DNA of 64,000 nucleotides from Aegilops tauschii subsp. strangulata (taxonomy: Eukaryota > Streptophyta > Magnoliopsida > Poales > Poaceae), in NCBI RefSeq assembly GCF_002575655.3, contig NC_053039.3, positions 237,004,622 to 237,068,621 on the forward strand. The letters are read 5' to 3'. A program made the position numbers and the translations under genes. Below the pieces are notes generated by a model. The model saw only the letters and a list, made by a program, of their open reading frames with translations, did not search any database and was not told the DNA's origin. This document shows, piece after piece, positions 1 through 11,474 of this stretch. Within the stretch, counting starts at the first letter, position 1, and every line of letters starts with the position of its first letter.

Positions 1-1081
1 TAGAATTTATTTGAGGAGAAGCGCCCGAGCGTGCATTCCCAGGTGTCACGGCGGTCGTTGGCCACACACACGTGCATCGATCCCTGCTGGATCTCTCTGA
101 CCTCCTCCCTAGCTTGGGTCGAAAGAGGTAAGCTGAAGATCATGGCTGGGTCTGTGGCAGTAAGAACCTTAGAAATGGAATCATCCTCATTCAGGCAGAA
201 GGAGAAAGCCCGCGGGTACACTTCCATGAGTGGAGCGTCATTACCGCTTTCAAACCAGACATCTTTCCAAAACAGAGAGCTAGAACCATCTCCTGGGGTG
301 ACTCTGGTGATCCCACGAAAAACACCATTGAGTTGCATTACGTCTTTCCACCAGAAAGAGCCCACTGCGTCAGCTGCATGAGGGATCTTGTTCCTGTAGT
401 ATGCGTCCCAAACCAACTCCACCCAGGGAACATCATCATGGTTATAGAATTTGAACAGATTCTTTAAGAGGAGGGCTACATTCTAGGTCTTGATATCAAT
501 GACACCAAGGCCACCACACCGCTTTGGACGGCAGACAAGTTCCCATGCCACAAGGGAGTTGTTTTTGACACCATCGTCTGAATTTTTTGCCCAGAGACAA
601 TATCTGCACAATTTGTCCAGATGCTCAACCACCTTCGGGTGCAATTTGATTGTGCACATTGCATAGATCAACATCGACGTCACAACAGAATTGACCAAAG
701 TCAGCTTAGCTCCTGACGACATCAGAGATAGCGCCGTGGAAGTCTTCCTCTCAACTGCATGCACCATCGGCATAAGATCCAGCACACTGGGCCTCGTCGT
801 CCCCAGCGGGAGACCGAGGTAGGTGAACGGTAGGGATACAACAGAGCATCCAAACACCCCCGCCAACTCACTAGCACGCTGGTGATCAATGTTTATGGGG
901 ATAAGAGTTGATTTATGAAAATTGATTTCCAGACCTACCGATGCAGCGTAGTCTTCCAGGATAGTTTTCATACGGGCAGCTTGTTCAGGGCATGCCTGCA
1001 TCACCAATATCGTGTCGTCGGCATATTGCACGACTAGAAAATCGCGAGCATTGTCACGAGGGAGAGCTAGTTCAACGAGAC
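1..1081 (-). pseudogene. LINE ORF2, 3' part: RT palm (YADD) and C-terminal region
   Basis: This is the downstream half of LINE ORF2. The RT catalytic motif VVQYADDTILVMQ lies near 1000-1040 and is followed by the FTYLGLPLG motif typical of plant L1 elements (about 800-830). The open frame ends at a stop at 483-485, directly after VIDIKT. Recognisable C-terminal sequence (FRGITRVTPGDGSS, then WFES) continues to the left edge. The N-terminal RT part lies at 4035-4607, on the other side of the inserted element, in a compatible frame because the removed length (2,953 + 5 bp) is divisible by three. The long plus-strand frame at 31-381 is a shadow of this gene. Confidence 0.85.
1077..1081. repeat. 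Target-site duplication GAGAC, left copy (right copy 4035-4039)
   Basis: GAGAC directly precedes TGTAACATCC at 1082 and recurs at 4035-4039 directly after GGTCGCTACA. With one copy removed, the LINE reading frame is continuous across the break, which shows that these five bases are the duplicated target. Confidence 0.9.
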
Positions 1082-4034
1082 TGTAACATCCCAATTTTCC
1101 TAAATTAGGATGTTAATAGATCATTCATATGCATATCATATTTTTATTGCATTATTTGCTTTTTCTGAAATATTCAAATCATTATGCAACAAAGGCAATT
1201 TATTGGAGTGGAGATAACGTGACTTCTCCCCTGTTTAAAAATGTTCAAAATGTGCAGAATATTATTTCCAGTTCATCTAATATGTTCTGGTAATTTTTTT
1301 AATCTTCAAAATATTTTATTTGATTGTTTTATTGCTGTTTGAGTGGCCTATTGCATAAAAATTATTTTACAAAATTGCATTATTGTTGGAACTAGTGTTC
1401 CTATAGTTTATAGCTGTAGATCTATTTTTACTGTGTGTCTAGGTACTTTTATTTACAATTTATACTGTGTATTTTATTTTATTTATTTTGGTTCTCCTGC
1501 TGTAGTTTTTGTTTATAAAAAAACAGGGCCAGCCAACCGGCCCATCGCCGCGGCCCAGCCGGCCAGCGCAGCAGCAGCACACAGCCGCAGCCCGCTAAGC
1601 CTAGCGAAGCGGTACGCCCGCTCGCTCGCACCCGACCCGCGCCCGATCCACCCCTCGCCTCTAGCCGCTGACAACGGGTCCCGCGCCCTGCTCGTCCCCT
1701 CCACCGAGCCGGACACCACGCGCCGCACGCGCGCACGCACGCCGAGGCCGAGCCGGATCGCCCAGCGCCCCTGGTCCACCTCCAGCGCGGCCGACCTGCC
1801 GTACGCGAGCAAAACCCCTAGGGAAGACCCCGCAGCTCCTGTCCCGATCCTCTTCGTTGCCGCACGCGCTGTTGGGCGAAAACGGATCTCGCCGTCGAGC
1901 TCCGAGGCCGCCGTCGTTCACCGTCCGTATCCGCCACCGTAAGGACGCCCCTGCCGCTCCACTTGTCACCGTTCGAACCCCCTCTCGACGCCGCTCTCGC
2001 TGACTCCTTCTCGTGGCCATAAACGCAGCAGAGGGAGAGGAACGAGCTCGACCGCCGCCGCCGGAGCCACCGCGTTCAGGTCTTCACCGCCGCCGGCACA
2101 GTCCGCCTCGCCGCCGTTGAACACCACCACCACCTCCGCCACTCCACGCCGCCTCCGCTCGTCACTTCCCCCTCGCCGGAGTACCACCGGAGAGCCGCCG
2201 CCGCCGACGCCCGAGACCGCCGCCGCCGTCCTCTTTTCTCTGGTGAGCAGACGCGCACATAGTAGGTTTCAGCCAATCACGTGCTGACACGTGGCCACGT
2301 GTGCTACAGTAAATGCATGAGCAGATCAGGAGTTTTCTGCTGTTCTTTTTTGTCTTTTTCAGTTTTTCACTAAAACTTCTAATTGCTATAACTTTTAGTG
2401 TATAACTCCAAATTAGGTGTTTCTTTTTCCTGTGCACTCACAAAAACCAGCACTTTACCATAGTACCAAAATGTCACATCTTTGCACCTTTCAATTTTGA
2501 ATTCATTTGAATTTGAAATAAACCTTCCGGAGGCCGTATCTTTCAAACCGTTCATCGGAATCGATTGTTTCTTTTTGCGTTGTGACCATAGTGAAATTTA
2601 GGTGCTGTTAAGCTTCTTTTGTTGAGTTTTAAAAATGGTTTTCTTGCTGTTGGTTTTGTTTTGGTTCTATTCGTGTTCCGGTGATTGATTTGTTGAATGG
2701 TGTGAAACGTGTAGATTGTCCGGAGTGCGACGCGAGCTATTATCAGGAGTGTGACTTTCTGAACCAGAACCAAGGCAAGTTACATGTTTATCATCCTTTA
2801 CCTATTGCTTTCTATGCATGTAGTTATATCACACTATGAATATATGCATGTATAGGAGTATTATATATGTTGGCTATGTTGTTGAGCTATCTTCCCGTCT
2901 TTTGCAAATCGTGGTAGTTGTAGTTTGCTATGCTTTGTAGACGGGGGTGGTTCGTGTATTCATTGAGTTTATGTGAGGATTATATATATAACAAGTGAGT
3001 AGTAACTCAGGATTTAACTCACCTCTGGGCGGAAGTGGTATTGCTTGGTGTTGAGGGAAGGCATCATGGGGTCTTGCACCTTTTCTAAGGTCATGCGCTC
3101 ATGAGAGTGCACCCTAAGTGGAATGCCGCCCAGGTTCAAAAAGATCAGACAGACTTAGTGACTAGTAGCTTCCATGTGCGGCCACTGGCTATATGGGCTC
3201 TGGCTTAGTTGATCAGTTGTTGGAACCCTTGCCCAGACTGTGTTGACAGATGTAGCATATGTAGGTGGGATGTGGCCGTCAGGTGGTTAAGGGAACCTCT
3301 TCTGAAAGACTTTGTCTCAATCTTCGGATTGGGTCCAGTGGTTAAAGCGTACTAAACTCTGCAGAGTATTAAAACTAATCATGATTAGCCGTGCCCCCGG
3401 TTATGGGTAAATCTGAGCCACTATGCCATTACAGTTGTTGCATTATCTTGACAGATGTGACACTTAATAATATTTGTGGGCAACTTAATAAAGGGTAGGT
3501 TGGAGTTGATTTTGCCAACTCAACCTTGTGTATTTAATTGTAGTAATAAAAGAAGTAAATAAAAATTTGACTATTAGGTAGTTATTAGGATAAAATCAGC
3601 TTTCTGCAAAAATAAACCCTCAAGCCTTCCTTTTGTTATGCTATGCATATACATGTAGGTCTGCTTTATTATTACTCCTGTGTAGCTTGCCAATACATTC
3701 CAAGTATTGACCTATATGGCTGCAACGTCTCATGTCGCAGGATATTCAGACGAAGAGTAAGGTACCGTTAGGGTCGCGAGTCTGCACTCAGCATCGCCAG
3801 TGGGCTATGATGGGACTCATCGTTATTTTTCTACTACTTTCCGCTGTTTGATTGAATAAATCTAGCCAAGTGCTATGCAGATTGTTTTATTTTATATACT
3901 CTGGATCATACATTGTAATAAATGATGCACTTGCTATTCTGGTATTCATCTATATTGTGTGTGCTAGCGAGTTCGATCCAGGGACTAGCACGGTAAGCAC
4001 AGAGACTCAAATCCTTCGAGGTTTGGTCGCTACA
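1082..4034. mobile_element. 2,953-bp TG...CA element inside the LINE RT, probable large solo LTR
   Basis: The insert starts TGTAACATCC and ends GGTCGCTACA. The ends are imperfect inverted repeats of the TG/CA type, and a perfect 5-bp duplication (GAGAC) flanks it, which is the signature of an LTR-retrotransposon insertion. I see no internal direct LTR pair, primer-binding site or pol domain, so the simplest reading is one very long LTR left after LTR-LTR recombination; a large non-autonomous element is the alternative. A CpG-rich stretch (about 1530-2240), followed by AT-rich sequence, would fit a promoter/leader within an LTR. The open frames in the GC-rich part lack recognisable domains. 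Orientation and family are not determined. Confidence 0.7.
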
Positions 4035-6085
4035 GAGACCGCTAACAAACGCATCATTAATCGCTGCTTGGAGGAGGTCCGCAGCAAGGACAAAGATTAG
4101 CGGTGAGAGAGGGTCACCCTGCCGCACACCACTCTTGCATTGAAATTTCCGACCAGGAACTCCATTAAGGAGCACCGAAGAGACCCCAGAGCCAAAAATC
4201 GTATCCATCCATCCTAGCCACTTGTCATCAAAACCCATATGCCTCATGATCTCTAGCATGGGAGCATGTTCGATCGTGTCAAACGCCTTAGCAAAATCAA
4301 GCTTGAGGAGGATTATCTCCCGCGCCGAGGTATGACATTGATGGATATATTCAAAAGTCCACGCCAGGCAATCTTGGATTGTCCTCCCCTTAATGAAACC
4401 ATAATGGTTCTTGTGGATAATTTTAAGGATGACTTTCTGCAGCCGATTAGCTAGGATTTTGGTGATGATTTTGAGACAACAGTTCAGCAATGTGATTGGT
4501 CTGTAATCGTTCGCAGTTTCTGGAGAAGAGATCTTTGGGATCAAAGTGATGTAGCCCTCACTAATGCTGGTGATATCGAGCCCCCCAGCCTGGAAATCGT
4601 GGCACATCTTATAGAAATCCGTTTTGATGATCTGCCAGCAACTCTTAAGAAAACATCCATTAAAGCCGTCAGGGCAGGAGCCCTATCACTGGGCATTTCC
4701 TTAATAACAGCGTCAATCTCTTCATTGGAGAAGGGTGCCGACAATTGATCCAGCCCCTCAATCCGGCGGATGATTCTAGAAAGATCAAAGCGCATATTAG
4801 TGGGCTTAGAAGAACCTAAACGCTCCTTATAGGTTTTATACAACACCCCCTCTTTGCCAACATGGTCATTGATTTCCACATTATCATCACGAAGTGTGGA
4901 AATAGAATTGTGCCTATATCTCTCGGTGGCCAGAGATTGGAAGAGCTTGGTGTTTTCATCTGCGAACCTGAAAAACCTGATCGTACATCTTTTCCTCCAA
5001 TACTTATTCTGATACTTGAGTAGTGTCTGCAAGTGGAGTTTTAAAATCCGCCTGAAGTTTGACTCCTGGATAAAGAGAGGTATTTTGTCCTCGAGATTAT
5101 CCATCATAACAAGAGTCTCATTGCTGTTCTGGATCATAATTTTCAGCTTTGAGGTACCTCTACTCCATCTCTTGAGATCATATCTCAGTGTTTTAAGTTT
5201 TTTACAAATGCGAGCAGCAGAATTCTGGGCATGACAAGACTTGGACCAGGAGGCAGCAACCACATCAGAAAACCCCTCGTGGTTAACCCATAAATTCTCA
5301 AAGCGAAACAGCTTGGACTTGGGGATTTTAGATTCAATCGCTACCACGCATGGGATATGATCAGATACCGGTTTCCCCAACGGCAGAATCATCGTATTTG
5401 GGAACGAGGTGGTCCAACAAGAGGATGAGAAGAACCAATCAAGCTGTTCGAGCAGAGGACCATCCTGCATGTTGCTCCAGGTGTATGTTCTGCCCTTCAT
5501 AGGGATTTCCATCAAGGACTGTGCCTGAATGATTTCATTAAAAAGCAACATATCTGCAGCGTCGCCACCTGGTTTGTTTCTATTACTCATAGAGTGAATG
5601 AAATTAAAGTCACCCAGGATCAGCCAATTTTCATCATTAGGTATGTTTAGATCAAACAACCAATTAGTAAAATCCACCCGACGCTGACCAGAGCAAGGAC
5701 CATAGACATTCATCAGTTTCCATGATTCACTGGACTGAGTAGCAACAAAAGAAACACCCACCGCAAATGAATCAACATACCATGGCATGCCCACAAACAC
5801 AGAACTATTCCAGATTGTGATAAGACCACCCGAAGCACCCACTGAAGGTGAAAACACAAATTTATCGAAGAGTTTGGGGCAGAAAGTTTTAATAAATGCT
5901 AAATCAAAAGATTCATGCTTAGTTTCCTGGATACATAGCATAGAACAACCGCTAGTATCAATAGCATTCCTAAGAGCCAAAAGTTTAGTATCAGAATTGA
6001 TGCCTCTGATATTCCATGACAACACATTCCACGATTTATTCATAAGCAAGGGAGAGATCAGTCGCCAACTCCAGAGGACGAGCAC
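4035..6085 (-). pseudogene. LINE ORF2, 5' part: APE endonuclease and N-terminal RT
   Basis: ORF2 makes the nick and copies LINE RNA into the target. The APE-type endonuclease is complete to the eye: SWNIRG (residues 23-28), QETK (53-56), YGP (128-130), GDFN (158-161), YTWSN (201-205), LDWFF (215-219) and SDH (241-243). RT follows with NDYRPITLLNC, FIKGRTIQDC and RQGDPLSPLIFVLAADLLQ. A one-base deletion near 4675, just after MPSDRAP, throws the frame, and RT continues in another frame at 4607-4040. RT then runs up to the inserted element and resumes at 1076. Start chosen near 6085, shortly after ORF1 ends; the ORF1/ORF2 spacing is short, as usual in plant L1 elements. Confidence 0.88.
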
Positions 6086-8889
6086 TGGCCATCCAGCAGC
6101 TTCTCAGGAGAGAGAGCTTCTTGCGCAATCCCGCAACGGCTGCCCATCTGTTGGAGTTCTTCAATCGAAGTAGGAGGTGGACATGTATCAACCATAACCT
6201 GTACGGGAGGAGCAGCCAAAGAAACAGCAGAGACAAATGAAGTCTCGCGGGGTTTCACCCTTGACTTGGAGTGCTTAGTGTCAGTAACATGATTGATCTT
6301 AAAGCCATCATATTTGTTTGATCTTGTGCTTCTTCTGACAGTAGTGGTGTCGAGCGGCACCAGAACATTGCGGGACTGTGGTGCACTGTATAGAGATGAA
6401 GAAGCAATCACCTGAAGAGCAGTACCTTGATCTGACAGTGAAACTGACTAAAACTCTGCATCTTCAGAGACAAGTTGTGGGATCGCCTTGAGACCAGGAG
6501 AACGAGCAGCCAGCTCCCAATCAGCATCGGTCAGCTCAGACTTGGTATCACAAAACTCCTGCAGCAGAGACTTGGGGACGATGGTAGCACCAAACTGAAA
6601 GGTTGAACTGAATATAGCTGCCAGAATATCAAACTCTGGTACATCGCCTTCAAGCCAGGCCGCAGCGACAACATTCAGTTGGTTTTGGATGAACCTGAAT
6701 GGATATAGAGGTAGCATAACGGATGCGGGTTGCTCAAAAGTGAGTGCAGGCGTGTATATGCGTTTAAGCATCCCCCCATCCAAAGCAAAAGCTCATGATC
6801 AACAGCCACAAAAAAGTTAACTGAATCTCCCCCCGCTCTGACGAACGCCAGTCGTGCAGCAGGGTTCCCAAGAACAAAACCATTTGCCAGCGCTTCCACA
6901 GCCTGAAATTCAGCATCAAAAGACCAAACATCAGACAAATTGTCCTGAACATTGTGCTCAGGGTCCACACCATCCATCAGAGATGGCCTGCCATATTGAA
7001 AGAAGTTTCTGAAACTAAATCCTGTGTACGGTGGAGGAACCACAGGCCACATGCGCCATCCCATTTTCCTGAATGTGTTCCTGAGCAGGTTCCGGAGCAT
7101 TCCAGGCAGCTTCATTCAGAGCAGCTTGTGCATTCATCTCATCGATTCTTGCCTGCTGCATGAGGGTGTAGTATGGAAGCTCATATGGGTGGGGTGAGGC
7201 ATTCAGAAGGGGAGGAACATCCTCATTGCCAACAAGATTGGGGATTGTATTTCTGCCATTAAGCACATACACTGGAACAGACCAAGAACGGGCAAGACCC
7301 GGCAGCAGTCCAACCCTAGTAACCAAGATACTGTGAGGCACCTCAGCAACATCCTTAATATGACACTTAACTAGGATTCAAGCTTTGTTATGGCCCGGGC
7401 GCGGCCAGACAAGAAGTTTTCCAAAATTAGAAATAGCCTTGTGAATATAGTGCTCAGTCTGATAATCCATTGGGAAAGCAAGAAACATGACCCAAACCTC
7501 ATACTCAAAAGCAGGCATGCGCATATTTATACTTTCATCATGAGGAACTAAGGAAAAAGTGGAATCCTCCGTCAGGGCGTGAGGCCCTTCCCTAATCGCA
7601 GCATCCCTACTCTCCATATCCGCAAAAACCACACAGCCTATGCCCAACGGGTAAATGAAATCATCCACCAAATCATACTCTAAATCCACAGTGATAATAC
7701 GGCAGACCTCAGCAAGCCAGAACTCCTTTTGATGATCAGGGACTGGAGGATCGACGGATACAATGGCGTACCTATCATGGTTGAGGGGAGGATCATCCAC
7801 CACCATGACGTGGCGCTGAAATCGATGAGCAGGGCCACGATCAAAGGTCGATCCATCCGGAGCAAAGGCAAAGGGGCGCACCGGGAAGTTTGCCATAGCT
7901 CGAGATGCCGGAGAGTGGGCAGCCGCCGGGGGAGAGGTCACCGGTGAGGGGCAGAGAGATTGCTTGTGCGGTGGCGATGGCGATGAAGGCGGGGGTGGCA
8001 AGCTCGAGGAAGACGTCGGCTCACCCGATTGTGGTTTTTGGCAGGCGGAATTGACTACACCCTGACCAGGGAGGCGTATCGTCAAGCAATGGGAGGTGGT
8101 CACGTCCGAGGAGCGTGGGATTTTCTCTTTCTGTTTCCAAACCCTGCATGCACGCGTATCCCAAACAGCACAGGCCATACCAACAACCATAGGGTTACCA
8201 ACTGCAGACGTATCCGATTCACCCCGATGTAAGATCCTCTCAGATTGTGTTACTTGCGGTGATTTTTGTGTCCAAGCCCAATGCGGTACAGATTTGCAGG
8301 AACTGGGCTTACGGGCCTCATGACCCAGACGATGACAAAGAGAGCATCGACGAAGCCCAGGACAGAACTTTACCATGTGATCAGTCGCGGAACAAGCATT
8401 GCAGAGATAAACAATAGGGTCTGGGCCCACCTTGCATGGCACATGCTTGTGGGAGTTTCTACGTGAAGAAAAACAAGAACAATCCCCAGAAACATCCCCA
8501 CAGCATTGACAAAAATACCCAGTACAAGTATCTGCAACATGTACAAGCCTATCACAATTGGAGCAGTGTTTAAGCCGTTTATAAACATAATCCTTGGTTG
8601 GGACCGACGTAATTTGCACCATAAGCTTAACACGGTCGTTATCATAGCCAGCCTGCCAACCATCCAAGATGGAATACAGAGTATTATCGGGAATGGAATC
8701 CCATAAACCTTTGTTGAACAACCCTCCTTGAAAAGAAGGCAACTTGGCCAGAATATCGGAGGAGATAGGTAAAGATATGGTCCCAATCTGAAAATTATCC
8801 TGAGAAACCGGGGCCAAAAAACTGCCAAAAGAGATCTCCACTGGAGGATCGCCGGAATGTAAGTCCGTCGGCGGCGAGATCAAACCCAA
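6058..8889 (-). pseudogene. LINE ORF1 (gag-like, zinc knuckle), broken
   Basis: ORF1 would encode the RNA-binding protein that packages LINE RNA. The first open stretch (8889-7378) has Cys-rich knuckles, including CNACSATDHMVKFC (CX2CX4HX4C) and a second one, CSLCHRLGHEARK, whose last Cys is Pro, then a conserved domain ending LLVWPRPGHNKA. A TGA at 7378-7380 interrupts the frame, which resumes at 7341-7015, shifts to another frame at about 7080-6770, and returns at 6783-6448. The tail (6411-6058) has RRSTRSNKYDGFKINHV and SPEKLLDGQC, which I associate with Triticeae LINEs. No ATG is seen at the 5' end; the first codon of the open stretch is TTG, so the true start may be lost. Confidence 0.75.
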
Positions 8890-8913
8890 TTTCTGAAAAA
8901 GGGTAAGGATGCA

Positions 8914-9343
8914 GGCGGCTGGAATTGATTTTCGTCGTCTCTCCTAGGGTTTCTGGAATATTGGGGTATTTGTAGAGCAAAGAGCGGTGCGGGAGGCGGT
9001 CGAGGTGGGCACAACCCACATGGGCGCGCCTGGGCCCCCAGGCGCGCCCTGGTGGGTTGTGCTCCCCTCGGAGCCCCCCTCTTGTACTTCCTTGGCCCAA
9101 TAGGTGTCTTCTGGTCCAGAAAAAATCACCAAAAAGTTTCGCTGCATTTGGAATCCGTTTGGTATTGATTTTCCGTGAATTAAAAAACAAGCAAAAAACA
9201 GCAACTGGCACTCGGCACTATGTCAATAGGTTAGTCCCAAAAAATGATATAAAGTTGGTATAAAATGATTGTAAAACATCCAAGAATGATAATATAACAG
9301 CATGGAATAATAAAAAAATTATAGATACGTTGGAGACGTATCA
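8914..9343 (-). mobile_element. Athila-type (Fatima-like) Gypsy 3' LTR, partial
   Basis: Read on the minus strand the sequence begins TGATACGTCTCCAACG at 9343 and runs to about 8914, where it meets the LINE 5' end. It contains the inverted motif GGCGCGCCTGGGC (about 9025-9050) and a region before 8960 that on the minus strand reads as AT-rich TATA-like sequence followed by ACCCTAGGAGAG, as expected for a promoter and R region. The polypurine run of the internal region lies directly beside it at about 9395-9410. The LTR is incomplete here; its remaining part may lie left of the window beyond the LINE. The family name is from memory. Confidence 0.7.
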
Positions 9344-9475
9344 AGATCGAACTAAAATAGATAATGATGGTAAAAGGTGATGGTGATACGATATCGGGGC
9401 ACCTCCCCCAATCTTGGAATAAGCCAAGGGTGGTGCCCACCCGTGTGCTCAAGTCTCTTTCTTCGGTGATGGTGG

Positions 9476-9830
9476 TCATGAAGTGGTGGGCTTATTCTCC
9501 ATCCTCCAAGTGTCTAACTCATGCCTCTTCCTGATGATCTCATGGAGAACGTGGTTCTGTTCCTCAAGAGTAATAACTTCTTGGATGAGTGCCATATTTT
9601 GACTACAAATTGCTTCAGCTCCCTTTAGTGCATCAATATCGAAAAGATTAGGAAAAAGAGAGTAAAAAGAAGCTCCCTCTTCCCCGGCTTCAAGGTGGAA
9701 CACTGATTTATCCCCTTCTCTTTCATCGATCTTGTTGCTGGTGGCCTCGTTAGTTTCCTATTGTTCGACGTCATCCTCATCACCGAACAGCCACTCATAA
9801 TAGATGTTGCTAAAGGGGTGTTTGTCTGGA
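9476..9830 (-). pseudogene. Extra ORF downstream of pol in the Athila-type element
   Basis: A frame downstream of integrase, in the position where Athila elements carry an additional (sometimes env-like) ORF. It reads YYEWLFGDEDDVEQ, then an in-frame TAG at 9758-9760, then continues to the stop at 9476-9478. The last 75 codons are open and predict a charged helix with coiled-coil character (ICSQNMALIQEVITLEEQNH). I see no signal peptide or membrane segment, so an envelope function is not supported by this copy. The upstream extent is uncertain because the G-rich stretch near 9870-9880 disturbs the frame. Function unknown. Confidence 0.5.
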
Positions 9831-10238
9831 GAGGGCTGGATGATCCGGTGCTTGGTGTGGAGCCTTCGGGGGGGGGGCATGGAAAACTTGCAGATCTAGA
9901 TCTGTCAGAAAAATAGCCCGAAACAAGAACAGAGAAGAAACTTGCGATACATAGGTCAAAACAACAAAACATATATATAATGAATTTTTCCCTTGCAGGA
10001 GAAGTCTTCGGGAAGAATGCGGAGTCGGGAAGGTTCGCGCGGGAGTCACGAGCTCACACGGCGCGCCCCAGGGGGGGTCACCATCTGGGCTCGTGGCTCC
10101 CTCGTGCACTTTCGTGGCTGTTTGTTATTTCCTAAAAAAATATTCTGAAACAAAAAAGTACTTTTATGGAGTTTTTGGAGTCGATTTAGTTACCTTTTCA
10201 CATACAAATATATTCCTAAACAAACAAAAAGTACTTTC

Positions 10239-11214
10239 TCAGAATTTTAGAGCGTTCCGGAAAGTCTCCCTTAGGTGTTCTTCCAGTGTGATTGTTTGAA
10301 TAATGTTGGTTTCCATGTTAATGGGTGTACATGAAATGTAATATTTAATTCTTTGCCCCATTAACCACCTTTGGATTTGTGCCCTCGGCATTATTAATCT
10401 TGATAGCTCCAGAACGATAAACTTCCTCGATGATGTATGGTCCTTCCCATTTAGAGAGAAGTTTTCCTGCAAAAAATCTAAAACGAGAGTTTTCCAATAG
10501 AACTTGGTCACCTGCATTAAATTCCCCCTTTTGAATTCTTTTATCATGCCATCTTTTAACTTCTTCTTTGAACAACTTGGCATTTTCATAATCTTATATT
10601 CTCCATGCATCTAAGGAGCTAATATCAAATAACCTCTTTTCACCGACAAGTTTAAAATCATAGCTGAGTTCTTTAATTTCCCAATAAGCTTTATGTTCTA
10701 ATTCTAGAGGTAAATGACATGCTTTTCCATAGACCATTTTATAAGGAGACATACCCAAAGGATTTTTATAAGTAGATATGTATGCCCACAATGCATCATC
10801 AAGTTTCTTAGACCAATTCTTCCTCGATCGGTTAAAGGTCTTCTGCAAGATTAGTTTTATTTCCCTATTGCTCAATTTAACTTGACTACTAGACCGGGGA
10901 TGATAAGGTGATGCAATTCTATGGTTGACATCATATTTAGCTAGAATTTTACAGAATGCACCATGAATAAAATGAGAACCACCATCAGTCATTAAATATC
11001 TAGGGACTCCAAACCTTGGAAATATAACTTCCTTCAGCATTTTAATAGAGGTGTTGTGATCAGCACTTCTAGTTGGAATAGCTTCTACCCACTTAGTAAC
11101 ATAATCAACATCAACCAGAATATGAGTGTATCCATTAGAGGAAGGAAAAGGTCCCATATAATCAAAACCCTGAACATCAAATGGTTCAATAACAAGTGAA
11201 TAATTCATAGGCAT
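10239..11214 (-). pseudogene. Gypsy integrase core and C-terminal domain
   Basis: Integrase inserts the element cDNA. The catalytic core shows FDYMGPFPSSNGYTHILVDV (first Asp region), LMTDGGSHF (second Asp), SPYHPRSSSQV and SNREIKLIL (Glu). A stop ends this stretch at 10594, just after SLDAWRI. The same frame reopens with FKEEVKRWHDKRIQKGEF and the chromodomain-less C-terminus SKWEGPYIIEEVYRSGAIKI, and a frameshift near 10350 moves the tail (YYISCTPINMETNI) into another frame ending at 10239. This C-terminal sequence is what I associate with the Athila clade. The HHCC zinc finger upstream (11215-11470) is recognisable only in pieces. Confidence 0.85.
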
Positions 11215-11474
11215 TTCTTGACGTTTATCAATATTACCAATTCTCTGACAGTCATCACAAGAAAGGACAAACTTACGTGCATCTTTGAAGCGAGTGGGCT
11301 AATAAAAACCAGATTGCAATGCCTTATGTGTAGTTCTATCTTCAGCATGGTGCCCTCCGTATGCCTCAGAATGGAACTTCCTTAGGATTTGTCCTTGTTC
11401 ATACTCAGGTACACAATGTCTAATAACACCATCCACTCCTTTATATAAGTGTGGGTCAACCCAAAAGTAATGTT

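Larger units (their letters stand above)
1..8913 (-). mobile_element. L1-type LINE (Karin-like), 3' end outside the window
   Basis: Read on the minus strand this is a non-LTR retrotransposon: ORF1 (gag-like, zinc knuckles) at about 8889-6058, then ORF2 (APE endonuclease, reverse transcriptase with YADD, C-terminal domain) from 6085 to the left window edge. ORF2 is interrupted at 1082-4034 by another element and reads through in one frame once that element and one copy of its 5-bp duplication are removed. The 5' end near 8913 abuts sequence that looks like an Athila-type LTR, so the LINE may have landed inside that LTR. Both ORFs carry stops or frameshifts, so the copy is dead. The Karin-like label is from memory. 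Confidence 0.88.

Noticed and set aside
1343..2437. Several open frames of 60-200 codons in the GC-rich part of the inserted element
   Set aside because: Overlapping on both strands, no domains, biased composition (Pro, Arg, Ala); explained by high GC.
4266..4454. Plus-strand frames over the LINE, such as 4266-4454, 5016-5234 and 5787-6173
   Set aside because: Antisense shadows of ORF2 with its endonuclease and RT motifs on the minus strand.
9344..10240. Classical envelope gene in the Athila-type element
   Set aside because: No signal peptide, membrane segment or cleavage motif seen; annotated only as an extra ORF.
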